Assembly (NCBI GenBank): GCA_012840975.1
Contig: DUVP01000001.1
Location: forward strand, 1 to 42,793
DNA length: 42,793 bases
Source of the DNA: Mogibacterium sp.
GTDB lineage: Bacteria > Bacillota > Clostridia > Peptostreptococcales > Anaerovoracaceae
Direction: 5' to 3'
The notes under the pieces were generated by a model. The model was not told the origin of the DNA and made no database searches. It was given only the letters and a program-made list of their open reading frames with translations. Made by a program: the position numbers and the translations under genes. Below, in pieces: positions 15,182-23,357 of the stretch (within the stretch, counting starts at the first letter, position 1; each line of letters starts with the position of its first letter).

Positions 15182-16640
15182 AATATTCATCAAACTGCTG
15201 GCTACTTTCGGAGCTGTAATAATTCTCTTCTCGGTAATTATGGGAAGTGTGTTTATAACGACTTTTCGCAAACACAATATAGATATCAACCGTAAATCAA
15301 TGGAAGATAAAGCAGTCTCGATCGCAGACACCCTGTCATCCTTCCAGGCAAACCAGGGGAAAAAGGGGGGAGGATATGGGGCTTATTTGCGTTTCCTGGA
15401 CGATCTTGCAATGGCTGAAGTATGGATCGTGGACAGAGATTTGAATATTTTCACTCAGGGTCTCAAACGACACTTTAACAACGAGGCAAGCCAAACCAAG
15501 AACTACGATCAGCTTCCTGAGAATGCAGAAAAAATAGTCGATAAGGTCTTCTCCGGAGAAATCACTTACGGTGAGGAATTTTCAAGTCTGATTGGCGACA
15601 GCACTATCACAGTCGGTGCTCCTATATGGAACAACAGGAAAGTTGTCGGCGCCGTTTTGATCCACTCACCTGTCAGCGGAATAGATGAGTCCGTCAAACA
15701 GGGTCTTACAGCTGTTCTTATAGGGTGTGCCGCTGCTCTCTTTGTTGCCGGCATAGCGGCTGCATGGATGTCGTATAGATTTACCCGACCTCTTTCTTTA
15801 ATGAAGGAAACTGCTGTATTGCTTTCCGAGGGAGACTATTCAGCAAAAAACAACATAGACTTAAAAGATGAAATCGGCCAGCTTGCCAAAACAATGGACA
15901 TACTTTCAGATCGTTTGAAGATTGCTGAAGAAGAGCAGGAAAATCTAAATAAAATGCGAAATGATTTTATCACGAACATATCTCATGAGCTTCGAACACC
16001 GATTGCTGTACTAAGAGGTTCTGTTGAGCTCTTATCCGACAAAACCGTATCTGATCCGCAAGAAGTAGAAGAGTATTTGAATCAGATGCTTTCTGAAAGC
16101 AAGCACCTGGAACGTTTAGTCAACGACTTGCTTGAATTATCCAGACTTCAGGACATCGGTTTTCATTTGAGAACAGAAAGTCTGAACCTCTGCGATGTCA
16201 TTAAAGATTCTGTTCGTGCGGGAAGACGTCAGGCTGATTCAAAACAAATTGAAATTGTAACGGAACTTCCTGAACAAGAATGTTCTGTAACCGGAGATTA
16301 TGATCGCCTCAGGCAATCACTGCTGATATTATTAGATAACGCTGTCAAGTTCTCATCAATACATGACCGCATTGAAGTCTCTCTTCTCTGTAAAGAAGGA
16401 TTCTACATAACTGTTCGAGATTATGGCAGCGGGATTTCTGACGAGGACCTACCATATATATTCGATCGTTTCCACAAATCATCCGATAAGGAAAATCAGG
16501 GAGGGACAGGGCTGGGTCTTGCAATTGCCTCTGAAATAATAAAGAGACATAACGGTTCTATTTCCGCAGAAAGAATGGAACAGGGAACAACTTTTACTAT
16601 ATTCCTGCCTGACAATACAGCAAATATTATCAACCAGTAA
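15171..16640 (+). CDS. Sensor histidine kinase (HAMP, HisKA, HATPase)
   Basis: A 489-residue membrane kinase. TM1 is at about 8-31, an extracellular PAS/Cache-like sensor region at 32-175, TM2 at about 178-201 and HAMP at about 204-258. H272 in NISHELRTP is the phospho-acceptor. The ATP-binding domain carries LLDNAVKFS, DYGSGI and GGTGLGLAI. It phosphorylates the regulator encoded just upstream. The start has GAGG six bases before the ATG inside the regulator gene. The ligand is unknown; the extracellular part includes a glycine/lysine-rich loop near residues 62-70. Confidence 0.92.
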   Translation: MKNKIFIKLLATFGAVIILFSVIMGSVFITTFRKHNIDINRKSMEDKAVSIADTLSSFQANQGKKGGGYGAYLRFLDDLAMAEVWIVDRDLNIFTQGLKRHFNNEASQTKNYDQLPENAEKIVDKVFSGEITYGEEFSSLIGDSTITVGAPIWNNRKVVGAVLIHSPVSGIDESVKQGLTAVLIGCAAALFVAGIAAAWMSYRFTRPLSLMKETAVLLSEGDYSAKNNIDLKDEIGQLAKTMDILSDRLKIAEEEQENLNKMRNDFITNISHELRTPIAVLRGSVELLSDKTVSDPQEVEEYLNQMLSESKHLERLVNDLLELSRLQDIGFHLRTESLNLCDVIKDSVRAGRRQADSKQIEIVTELPEQECSVTGDYDRLRQSLLILLDNAVKFSSIHDRIEVSLLCKEGFYITVRDYGSGISDEDLPYIFDRFHKSSDKENQGGTGLGLAIASEIIKRHNGSISAERMEQGTTFTIFLPDNTANIINQ

Positions 16641-16686
16641 TCTTATAAAAGCTATCGTAATAGGATTTCGGAAAGGTGATTATAAT

Positions 16687-17157
16687 ATGAGACGAAAAGA
16701 TCGCGAAGTAACAAATCAAAATGCAATTGATACTATAATAGAAAACTGCAAAATTCTGAGATTAGGCTTTAATGATAATGAGGGAGTCTATATTGTTCCG
16801 GTATGTTTCGCACATAAGCATGAAAACGGAAAGCGTATTTTTTTCTTTCACAGTGCAAATGAAGGCAAAAAAGTCAGGATCCTTCAAGCAAACCCTGTTG
16901 TCGGGTTTGAAATGGACAGAGGATTTGAGCTTCAAACAGCAGAAAAAGCCTGCCATCATTCGGCAGGCTATCAAAGCATAATCGGTAAGGGAATTGTCAG
17001 TAAAATAGAAACTTTTGAAGACAAGCAAAAAGCTCTTAATTTAATTATGAGTTCCTATACAGGCAAATCCGACTGGACTTTTGATGAAAAAACATTAAAT
17101 GTTACCTGTATTTTTAAAATTTATGTTACGGAACTCACCTGCAAAGAGAATGCCTGA
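16687..17157 (+). CDS. Pyridoxamine-phosphate-oxidase-like (NimA family) flavin-binding protein
   Basis: A 156-residue cytoplasmic protein beginning MRRKDREV, followed by LRLGFNDNEGVYIVPV, the typical N-terminus of the NimA-like split-barrel family. GYQSIIGKG in the middle matches the family's Y-S-V-I-G-x-G block. Such proteins bind FMN or heme-like cofactors; Nim members inactivate nitroimidazoles in anaerobes, but most family members have no known role. AAAGGTGA precedes the ATG. It lies 46 bases after the kinase gene with no terminator, so it may belong to the same transcript. It meets the leftward exporter operon tail-to-tail with about 20 bases between them. Confidence 0.8.
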   Translation: MRRKDREVTNQNAIDTIIENCKILRLGFNDNEGVYIVPVCFAHKHENGKRIFFFHSANEGKKVRILQANPVVGFEMDRGFELQTAEKACHHSAGYQSIIGKGIVSKIETFEDKQKALNLIMSSYTGKSDWTFDEKTLNVTCIFKIYVTELTCKENA

Positions 17158-17178
17158 TGTTCTTTTTCTTTCTCTTTT

Positions 17179-19662
17179 TTATATGTCTGTCCTTGCAAGT
17201 ATCGCAGCCGGTGTCTTTCTCATAACAGTAAAGACCGGAATCAGACCCACAATCATATTGAAAACCAGGACTATACCAAAGGTTATTAATGCGACTAGAG
17301 GTGTAACCATATAAAGTCCTGCGAGATAATCGGTTATCTTAATGATATTAAAAAGGAAATAATACATTAATGCTATACCCGGTATTGCCGTAATAAATGT
17401 GATCACAAGTATTTCACCTGCAAACATGCGATATATATCTCTTTTTTTAAGTCCTATTGCTCTTAGAGTTCCAACCTCTTTAATTCTTGAAAGGAAGGAT
17501 GATCTCAACATTAGGAACATCTCTATAAGGGAGATAAATAGGATAATAATCGCAACAATAAGTGAAGACCTCAGCTTCCCGCCCATTTGCTTTATATAAG
17601 CATCCTTATCATGTGATGAATATACACTTGAAGAAATACCCTCACTCTTAAGCAACGCCCTGACCTGTTTTACATCAGGAGCATACACACTGAAATTTTT
17701 TTGTTTCTTTATATAATCTCTCTTTATCGTCTCCGCTGTAACATACATTGTATCTTCACCCGATAAATCGCTCGTGTAGAAACCTACAACTTTGAGTTTT
17801 TTACCGGCCATTTTCACAGGTATAGTCTTACCGATTTTATATTCATATTCATGCATATTGCTGACAATAACATCATATGGTTCTTTCGGTTCGCTTCCCT
17901 TTTTGATTTTTATCTTGTTTTTTGCAATTTTTCTGTCCTGTATTTTGCCGCTGCGAACAAGATCCGAATCATCTATATTTTCCATATCTTCCATGTAACC
18001 GTACCCCATTACAACGGTGGGCTGCATCTCCTCTTCCGAAGCTTCTCTTGCATTTGTCAGAATATACATAGTCTGACTTTTATCGATAAACATTGTCGGC
18101 GACTGCAAATCGGAAATTCCTACAATGACAAAATCATGAAGATTGGATACTTTGATTTTTCTGCCGATAAACTGCTCCGGGGAAACAATGCCGATCATTT
18201 CACCCTTTTTCTGTTTTATAAATCTGTCTATTATAAGTTTATCGATGACGACTTCTTTTCTTCCTTCCGGCATCTTTCCATATACGATTTGTTCTTCGCT
18301 CAAAACAGTTGATAATGCGATAGACACATTGAGGTTAGCTGATGCATATGATGTCTGCAGGTAATCATCCATCGGAAAAGCAACGGAACACTTGGTATCG
18401 CCCGGAATTACGTAACTTACTCCGTCGAGTTTTTCCACTTTTTTCATAAGCTTATCGTTCTTGTCCGGATTGTCCACCTTCAGATAGTTTGCATTTGTTG
18501 TTAAATAATCTTTGGGCTGTACGTCATAGATGCCTAAAACATTGCTGACCGCCAGCAAGGCAAACATTGCAGCGAATACAAATCCGATAAGCATAAATTT
18601 GCGTAATTTCTTAAATTCCGTGACCGTTTTCCAGCCGTTCATAATAAGATTGCTAAGTTTATATATAGAAGTATACTTGGCCTTGAAGCCTTCCGGTAAA
18701 TGTTTATCATACTCAAAATCACTTTCAGTGAATATGCTTTCATCCATCGCAGTATAATGATCATCTATCATCTCTATGTTGGATGTTTCATCTACAACAT
18801 TAAACTTCCCTGAGGTGTCTACATACAGATTGCCTCCTCTCACTACCAGTTTAATATCCGCCTGTCTTTCCTCATCACTGTAAACATCAACCGATACATC
18901 ATCTTCCCTGAAGGATTTCTTAACAGGCATATCTTTAAGATATATCTTGTTGTCAAGTTGAAAATCCAGGTATTTTGATGAATCGTTGCTGTATGCACTG
19001 ACAATTTTACCGTCTTTCATCTCGGCAACATAATCCGAATAAAACTCTGCTATTTGTCTTTCATGAGTAACAAGTATCACGAGTCTTTCCTTTGAAATAG
19101 CCTTGATAATGTTCATAACCTCAATTGTGTTTCCACTGTCGAGATTTCCTGTCGGCTCATCCGCAATTATGATTCGAGGATTTTTTACTATTGCCCTTGC
19201 AATGGCAACTCGCTGCCTTTGACCTCCCGAAAGAGCATTTGCATTTTTTTTCCTATATTGATATATACCTACTTTTTCCAGACAATAGTTGACTCTCTTT
19301 TCGATAATACTACGATCCTTAATACCTACCATTCTTAGTGCAATGGCGACGTTTTCGAAAACAGTCTTATCATCCAGAAGATTGAAATTTTGAAAAACAT
19401 ACCCTATCTTGGCATTTCTTATAGTATCGATTTTATTTGCCGACCTGCGTGTTATTCTCTCTCCGTCGACGAAAATCTTGCCGGAATTTACTTTGTCCAA
19501 GCCGCCTATTGTATTTAGCAACGTTGTCTTGCCGCAACCCGAAGGTCCGAGCAGACACACTATTCCCTTTTCAGGTAGTCTCATTGAGGTGTTATTTATA
19601 ACATGAATCTGGTTGGATTTACCTTTATTAAAATATTTATTGACTTTCTCAACTTTTATCAT
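17179..19662 (-). CDS. ABC transporter, ATPase fused to FtsX/MacB-type permease (second of pair)
   Basis: An 827-residue fusion. The nucleotide-binding domain (1-225) has Walker A GPSGCGKTT (39-47), the LSGGQRQR signature and IIIADEPTGNLDS. A charged linker (about 230-350) is followed by TM1 (about 355-378), a large extracellular domain (about 380-680) and three C-terminal helices forming the FtsX permease fold. This is the MacB plan: mechanotransmission rather than substrate passage through the membrane. Start ATG lies three bases after the previous gene's TAG, with GGAGGTG overlapping that stop. The two half-transporters probably form a heterodimer exporting a peptide, antibiotic or lipoprotein; the substrate is unknown. 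Confidence 0.88.
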   Translation of the reverse strand: MIKVEKVNKYFNKGKSNQIHVINNTSMRLPEKGIVCLLGPSGCGKTTLLNTIGGLDKVNSGKIFVDGERITRRSANKIDTIRNAKIGYVFQNFNLLDDKTVFENVAIALRMVGIKDRSIIEKRVNYCLEKVGIYQYRKKNANALSGGQRQRVAIARAIVKNPRIIIADEPTGNLDSGNTIEVMNIIKAISKERLVILVTHERQIAEFYSDYVAEMKDGKIVSAYSNDSSKYLDFQLDNKIYLKDMPVKKSFREDDVSVDVYSDEERQADIKLVVRGGNLYVDTSGKFNVVDETSNIEMIDDHYTAMDESIFTESDFEYDKHLPEGFKAKYTSIYKLSNLIMNGWKTVTEFKKLRKFMLIGFVFAAMFALLAVSNVLGIYDVQPKDYLTTNANYLKVDNPDKNDKLMKKVEKLDGVSYVIPGDTKCSVAFPMDDYLQTSYASANLNVSIALSTVLSEEQIVYGKMPEGRKEVVIDKLIIDRFIKQKKGEMIGIVSPEQFIGRKIKVSNLHDFVIVGISDLQSPTMFIDKSQTMYILTNAREASEEEMQPTVVMGYGYMEDMENIDDSDLVRSGKIQDRKIAKNKIKIKKGSEPKEPYDVIVSNMHEYEYKIGKTIPVKMAGKKLKVVGFYTSDLSGEDTMYVTAETIKRDYIKKQKNFSVYAPDVKQVRALLKSEGISSSVYSSHDKDAYIKQMGGKLRSSLIVAIIILFISLIEMFLMLRSSFLSRIKEVGTLRAIGLKKRDIYRMFAGEILVITFITAIPGIALMYYFLFNIIKITDYLAGLYMVTPLVALITFGIVLVFNMIVGLIPVFTVMRKTPAAILARTDI

Positions 19663-19665
19663 CGT

Positions 19666-22005
19666 CTACACCTCCTCCCTGAACGTCTTCATCGCACTCT
19701 TATTAAATATTTTCCTTGAATACCTGTTTGCAAGCATCAAAGACATCACCAGGAGAAGTATCGCAAGTATTGCATAATCATAAGGTGCAAGGAACATCAG
19801 TTGTTTTGTTATCATCTTTACATCGATAATTCCTTTTTTTACCAGAATTATAAATCCCAGATCGATAAGATACGCAATCAGCATCATTACAAGCAATTCA
19901 ATCCGAAGGATATTATCCGTATTTTTCTTGGTCGCACCGAGAATCCTGAGAGTTGAATAGTAAGAATTTCTGGATCTCATAATCAGTTTTATTACTGCAT
20001 AAGCGATATAGAACAGAATGATAAATCCTATTATTAACCTGAGATATGTAATCAGCTGAATAACAAAGGCAAAACCTCCCGTTATATCCGTAAGAGTATC
20101 CTTAATGAGCAGCGTCTTATATCCCATATCGTTCAAAGTCTTTACAGTTTCGTCCGATTTGATTTCATTAACCATGAATGCACTGATCTGATAATTGCCC
20201 TTATCAAAGAGCATATTATAATCTTTAACATTTATGAAAATGCAGTTAAAATATCCTTGAATTTCTTCCTTATTGATTCCAAGAAGTTTTTCCGAGTTCT
20301 TTGTTGTAACTACGGCTCCCACTTCAAGGTTTAATTTTGACTTGAAATAGATGTTTTCCGCTTTGACTTTTACATCGCCGCCCACAGCTTTGCCATCCTT
20401 GTAATAACCTGTCTGATCTTCCAGTATATAAGCTTCACCTTTAGGCACCTTTGATGAAGAATATACGCTCTTCTCATATTCTCCATTGCTTTTAACCTTG
20501 TTTCCGTTGAAATTGAGCTCCGTTCTCGAAGATGAAGCCATCATCGTAGTCAACATCTTGCTTTGCATCTTATCACTCATATATACCTTGGAATATCCGA
20601 ACATAGGTGCAGACGTTTCTTCTTCCTTACCGTCGCCTATAATTATTCCGGCAATCTTTACGGGGCGTCCGAATTTATAGCTTTCCATGCCGGTCATTTC
20701 ATTGAGTACGACTTTTTTGCCTATCATTGATTCTCCGGATTGAGATATATCATTATATGAAGCATTTGACGGGTCTGTTTTTACTATTATTTCGTAATCG
20801 TTTTTAGGCATATTCCCATAGGTCAGCTCTTTTTCTTTTACCAGCTTAATCGGATATACAAGTCCGTCAACATAATAATCTCCGCTCGCCCTAAAGCTCA
20901 CTCCTTTATCAAGAGCCAGGTCATTCGGAACAACATAGTCTATGTTTTTGATTTTTGCTATTTCCTCAATCTCTTCTTCAGAGAAAGCGGTTTTGTCCTG
21001 TTTGGTTATAACCATTCTGCTTACATCACAGTTTGCAAAATACATATTATATCCGAGAATATCACTCTCATGAGAACTGTTTTTAGTAGATGCGTATTGA
21101 CTCAGCACAGCCGTCGAAACAAAGAGATATACTATGAGCAACAACATAAATTTTGTCGGAAGATTAAATGTATTGCGAAGGGCAAGTCTTATTTCAGAAC
21201 CCTTCCTCATACTGCTATATTCCTTTGATTCCGCTTTTCTTCTTGCACTGCGTCTGCCGACAGAACTTCTTCCCTCCGGGTCTATATACTCTTCGTTGTC
21301 AATCTGCTGATTCCGATGCGGTCTTATAGATTTATTCTCTATTATCTTGCCGTCATGCATAGTCAGTTTACGTGTTGCATATGGTTCAGCCTGCTCATAA
21401 TTATGAGTTACTATAACGACAAGTTTATTTTTTGATACCTCGCTCAAAGTCTCCATTACCGCTTTGGCCGAAACACTGTCAAGATTTCCTGTCGGTTCAT
21501 CTGCAACTATAATCGGAGCATCTTTAGCCAGAGCACGTGCAATAGCTACCCTCTGTTTCTGACCTCCGGACAACTTAGAAGCTTTAGTTCCGGTATATTC
21601 ATTCAGACCTACCAAATCTATGAGTTCAAGGATTCTTTTCCTGCACTCTCTTTTTTTCTTGCCGTCAAGCAGCATTACCGTCTCGATATTTTGATAGACA
21701 GTATAACTGTTAATCAGGTTGAAGTCCTGAAATATATTGCCGATATATGTTTTACGATAAATCTCATAGTCTTCCGTCCCGTAACCGGCGGTGTCCTCTC
21801 CACATACAAACATCTCACCTTCATCATATGTGTCAAGTCCGGATATTATATTAAGTAATGTGGATTTACCGCTTCCGCTCTCTCCCGTTATTACAACAAA
21901 TTCACCCATATCCAGACTCAGATCTATCCTTGAAAACCCGAGACTTACAGTATCCTCACCTGCATAATATTTTGAAACTTTTTTTAGTTCGATTGTGTGA
22001 GCCAT
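19666..22005 (-). CDS. ABC transporter, ATPase fused to FtsX/MacB-type permease (first of pair)
   Basis: A 779-residue fusion with the same plan as its downstream partner. The ATPase domain (1-230) has Walker A GESGSGKST, LSGGQKQR and IIVADEPTGNLDS. A basic linker (about 235-275) leads to TM1 (about 283-303), an extracellular domain (about 305-640) and three C-terminal helices. The first position of a two-gene operon and a GAGGAG site 7 bases upstream support the start at 22005. Its promoter overlaps a perfect inverted repeat and its leader RNA can fold into a long stem, so expression is probably controlled. No dedicated sensor kinase lies beside it. Confidence 0.88.
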   Translation of the reverse strand: MAHTIELKKVSKYYAGEDTVSLGFSRIDLSLDMGEFVVITGESGSGKSTLLNIISGLDTYDEGEMFVCGEDTAGYGTEDYEIYRKTYIGNIFQDFNLINSYTVYQNIETVMLLDGKKKRECRKRILELIDLVGLNEYTGTKASKLSGGQKQRVAIARALAKDAPIIVADEPTGNLDSVSAKAVMETLSEVSKNKLVVIVTHNYEQAEPYATRKLTMHDGKIIENKSIRPHRNQQIDNEEYIDPEGRSSVGRRSARRKAESKEYSSMRKGSEIRLALRNTFNLPTKFMLLLIVYLFVSTAVLSQYASTKNSSHESDILGYNMYFANCDVSRMVITKQDKTAFSEEEIEEIAKIKNIDYVVPNDLALDKGVSFRASGDYYVDGLVYPIKLVKEKELTYGNMPKNDYEIIVKTDPSNASYNDISQSGESMIGKKVVLNEMTGMESYKFGRPVKIAGIIIGDGKEEETSAPMFGYSKVYMSDKMQSKMLTTMMASSSRTELNFNGNKVKSNGEYEKSVYSSSKVPKGEAYILEDQTGYYKDGKAVGGDVKVKAENIYFKSKLNLEVGAVVTTKNSEKLLGINKEEIQGYFNCIFINVKDYNMLFDKGNYQISAFMVNEIKSDETVKTLNDMGYKTLLIKDTLTDITGGFAFVIQLITYLRLIIGFIILFYIAYAVIKLIMRSRNSYYSTLRILGATKKNTDNILRIELLVMMLIAYLIDLGFIILVKKGIIDVKMITKQLMFLAPYDYAILAILLLVMSLMLANRYSRKIFNKSAMKTFREEV

Positions 22006-22021
22006 ATTTTTCTCCTCTTCT

Positions 22022-22068
22022 GTTTACTTTTACATGTTCAACCTCTTTGCGATACATGAAAAGTAAAC
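22022..22068 (-). repeat. Stem-loop in the leader RNA of the exporter operon
   Basis: Arms 22022-22036 (GTTTACTTTTACATG) and 22055-22068 (CATGAAAAGTAAAC) pair with one bulged base around an 18-base loop. It is between the promoter and the ribosome binding site and could influence translation or mRNA life. Confidence 0.55.
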
Positions 22069-22090
22069 GCAGCTCAAAGTGTACTACGTG

Positions 22091-22113
22091 TATTATAACA
22101 CTTAGTTATAATA
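22091..22113 (-). promoter_or_regulatory. Extended -10 promoter with overlapping operator for the exporter operon
   Basis: On the minus strand, TGTTATAAT (extended -10; TATAAT at 22092-22097) lies about 87 bases before the start codon. A perfect inverted repeat, TATTATAAC (22091-22099) and GTTATAATA (22105-22113) with a 5-base centre, covers the -10 and its upstream side. This is a classic place for a repressor. Confidence 0.55.
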
Positions 22114-22212
22114 AATGAATAGCATTTACTGAAAAAAATAAAATTTTACATCTTTTTTTCCCGTACTATATAAATCATCATCTACATACTTAATACTTGT
22201 CATATTAAATTA

Positions 22213-22221
22213 TGTTATAAT
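22213..22221 (+). promoter_or_regulatory. Extended -10 promoter of fba
   Basis: TGTTATAAT with a perfect TATAAT at 22216-22221, about 65 bases before the fba start. No convincing -35 at normal spacing; a TTGTCA lies too close (13 bases). Confidence 0.5.
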
Positions 22222-22286
22222 CAATTAACATGTATATACATGCTTTCAGCTAAGACCATAATCACCAACAGAAAAGGAGGTAATTT

Positions 22287-23225
22287 ATGCCATTAGTTAC
22301 GACAACTGAAATGTTTAAGAAAGCATATGAGGGCGGATACGCTATCGGAGCTTTTAATGTTAATAACATGGAGATTGTACAGGGTATCACCGAAGCTTGT
22401 CGAGAGGTAAATTCTCCTGTTATTCTTCAAGTTTCCAAAGGCGCAAGAGCATATGCAAATCACAATTATCTTATGAAGCTCGTGGAAGCAGCACTTCTCG
22501 AATTTCCCGAACTGCCTATTGCACTTCATCTGGATCACGGTCCTGATTTTGAAACCTGCAAAGCCTGTATAGACGGAGGCTTCACTTCAGTTATGATAGA
22601 CGGCAGTTCTCTTCCTTTTGAAGAAAATATCAAACTGTCAAAACAGGTAGTTGATTATGCCCATGCTCACGGTGTCGTTGTAGAAGCAGAACTCGGCACA
22701 CTCGAAGGCATTGAAGATGATGTCATAGTCGAAGCAGGCCAGGGATCATACACAAAACCGGAAGAAGTTGAAGAATTCATTGAACGCACTAACTGCGATT
22801 CTCTTGCAATAGCAATAGGAACTTCACACGGGGCATACAAATTTAAACCAGGCACAAAACCACAGCTTCGCTTCGATGTTCTTGATGAAATTGTAAAGAG
22901 ATTGCCGGGTTTCCCTATCGTACTACACGGTTCATCATCGGTGCCGCAGGAATTCGTTTCCATAATCAATAAATATGGCGGCAATATGGCCGGAGCAGTA
23001 GGTGTTCCTGAAGAACAGCTGCGACAGGCAGCACGCTCTGCAGTTTGCAAGATTAATATTGACTCCGATATAAGGCTTGCAATGACTGCGACTATACGAA
23101 AATATTTTGCCGAGCATCCGGATCACTTCGACCCGCGTCAATATCTCAAGCCGGCAAGACAAGCTGTAAAAGATATGGTAAAACACAAAATAATCAATGT
23201 TCTCGGGTGTAATGACAAGATATAA
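22287..23225 (+). CDS. fba: Class II fructose-1,6-bisphosphate aldolase
   Basis: A 312-residue cytoplasmic zinc-dependent aldolase that splits fructose-1,6-bisphosphate into dihydroxyacetone phosphate and glyceraldehyde-3-phosphate (and reverses this in gluconeogenesis). Metal ligands and active-site residues are visible in ALHLDHG, VEAELG, GTSHGAYKF and VLHGSSS; the phosphate site includes INIDSD. Length and layout fit the short class IIA/B bacterial form. AAAAGGAGG precedes the ATG by seven bases. It is monocistronic between its own promoter and a strong terminator. Confidence 0.95.
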   Translation: MPLVTTTEMFKKAYEGGYAIGAFNVNNMEIVQGITEACREVNSPVILQVSKGARAYANHNYLMKLVEAALLEFPELPIALHLDHGPDFETCKACIDGGFTSVMIDGSSLPFEENIKLSKQVVDYAHAHGVVVEAELGTLEGIEDDVIVEAGQGSYTKPEEVEEFIERTNCDSLAIAIGTSHGAYKFKPGTKPQLRFDVLDEIVKRLPGFPIVLHGSSSVPQEFVSIINKYGGNMAGAVGVPEEQLRQAARSAVCKINIDSDIRLAMTATIRKYFAEHPDHFDPRQYLKPARQAVKDMVKHKIINVLGCNDKI

Positions 23226-23241
23226 ACTTATTATAAACACT

Positions 23242-23295
23242 AAAAAGAGCTGCTATTCTCAAGGGTTTAACCTTAACGAAAGAGCAGCTCTTTTT
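23242..23295. terminator. Bidirectional terminator between fba and nifJ
   Basis: A 13-bp stem, AAAAAGAGCTGCT (23242-23254) with AGCAGCTCTTTTT (23283-23295), gives T-runs on both strands. An inner AAGG/CCTT stem tops it. It serves fba from the left and nifJ from the right. Confidence 0.88.
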
Positions 23296-23357
23296 ATTTG
23301 TTTTTCTACACGTTAATGTAGTTTACAGGTAGTAATCAAACCTTCTGAATACAATCG

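Noticed and set aside
14537-15331. A 264-codon minus-strand frame across the response regulator gene
   Set aside because: Shadow of a well-supported regulator/kinase pair; no ribosome site and no motif.
16947-16969. Perfect 8-bp G/C-rich hairpin inside the Nim-like gene (AGCCTGCC / GGCAGGCT)
   Set aside because: It falls in the conserved coding block before GYQSIIGKG and has no T-run. A coding coincidence is more likely than a terminator.
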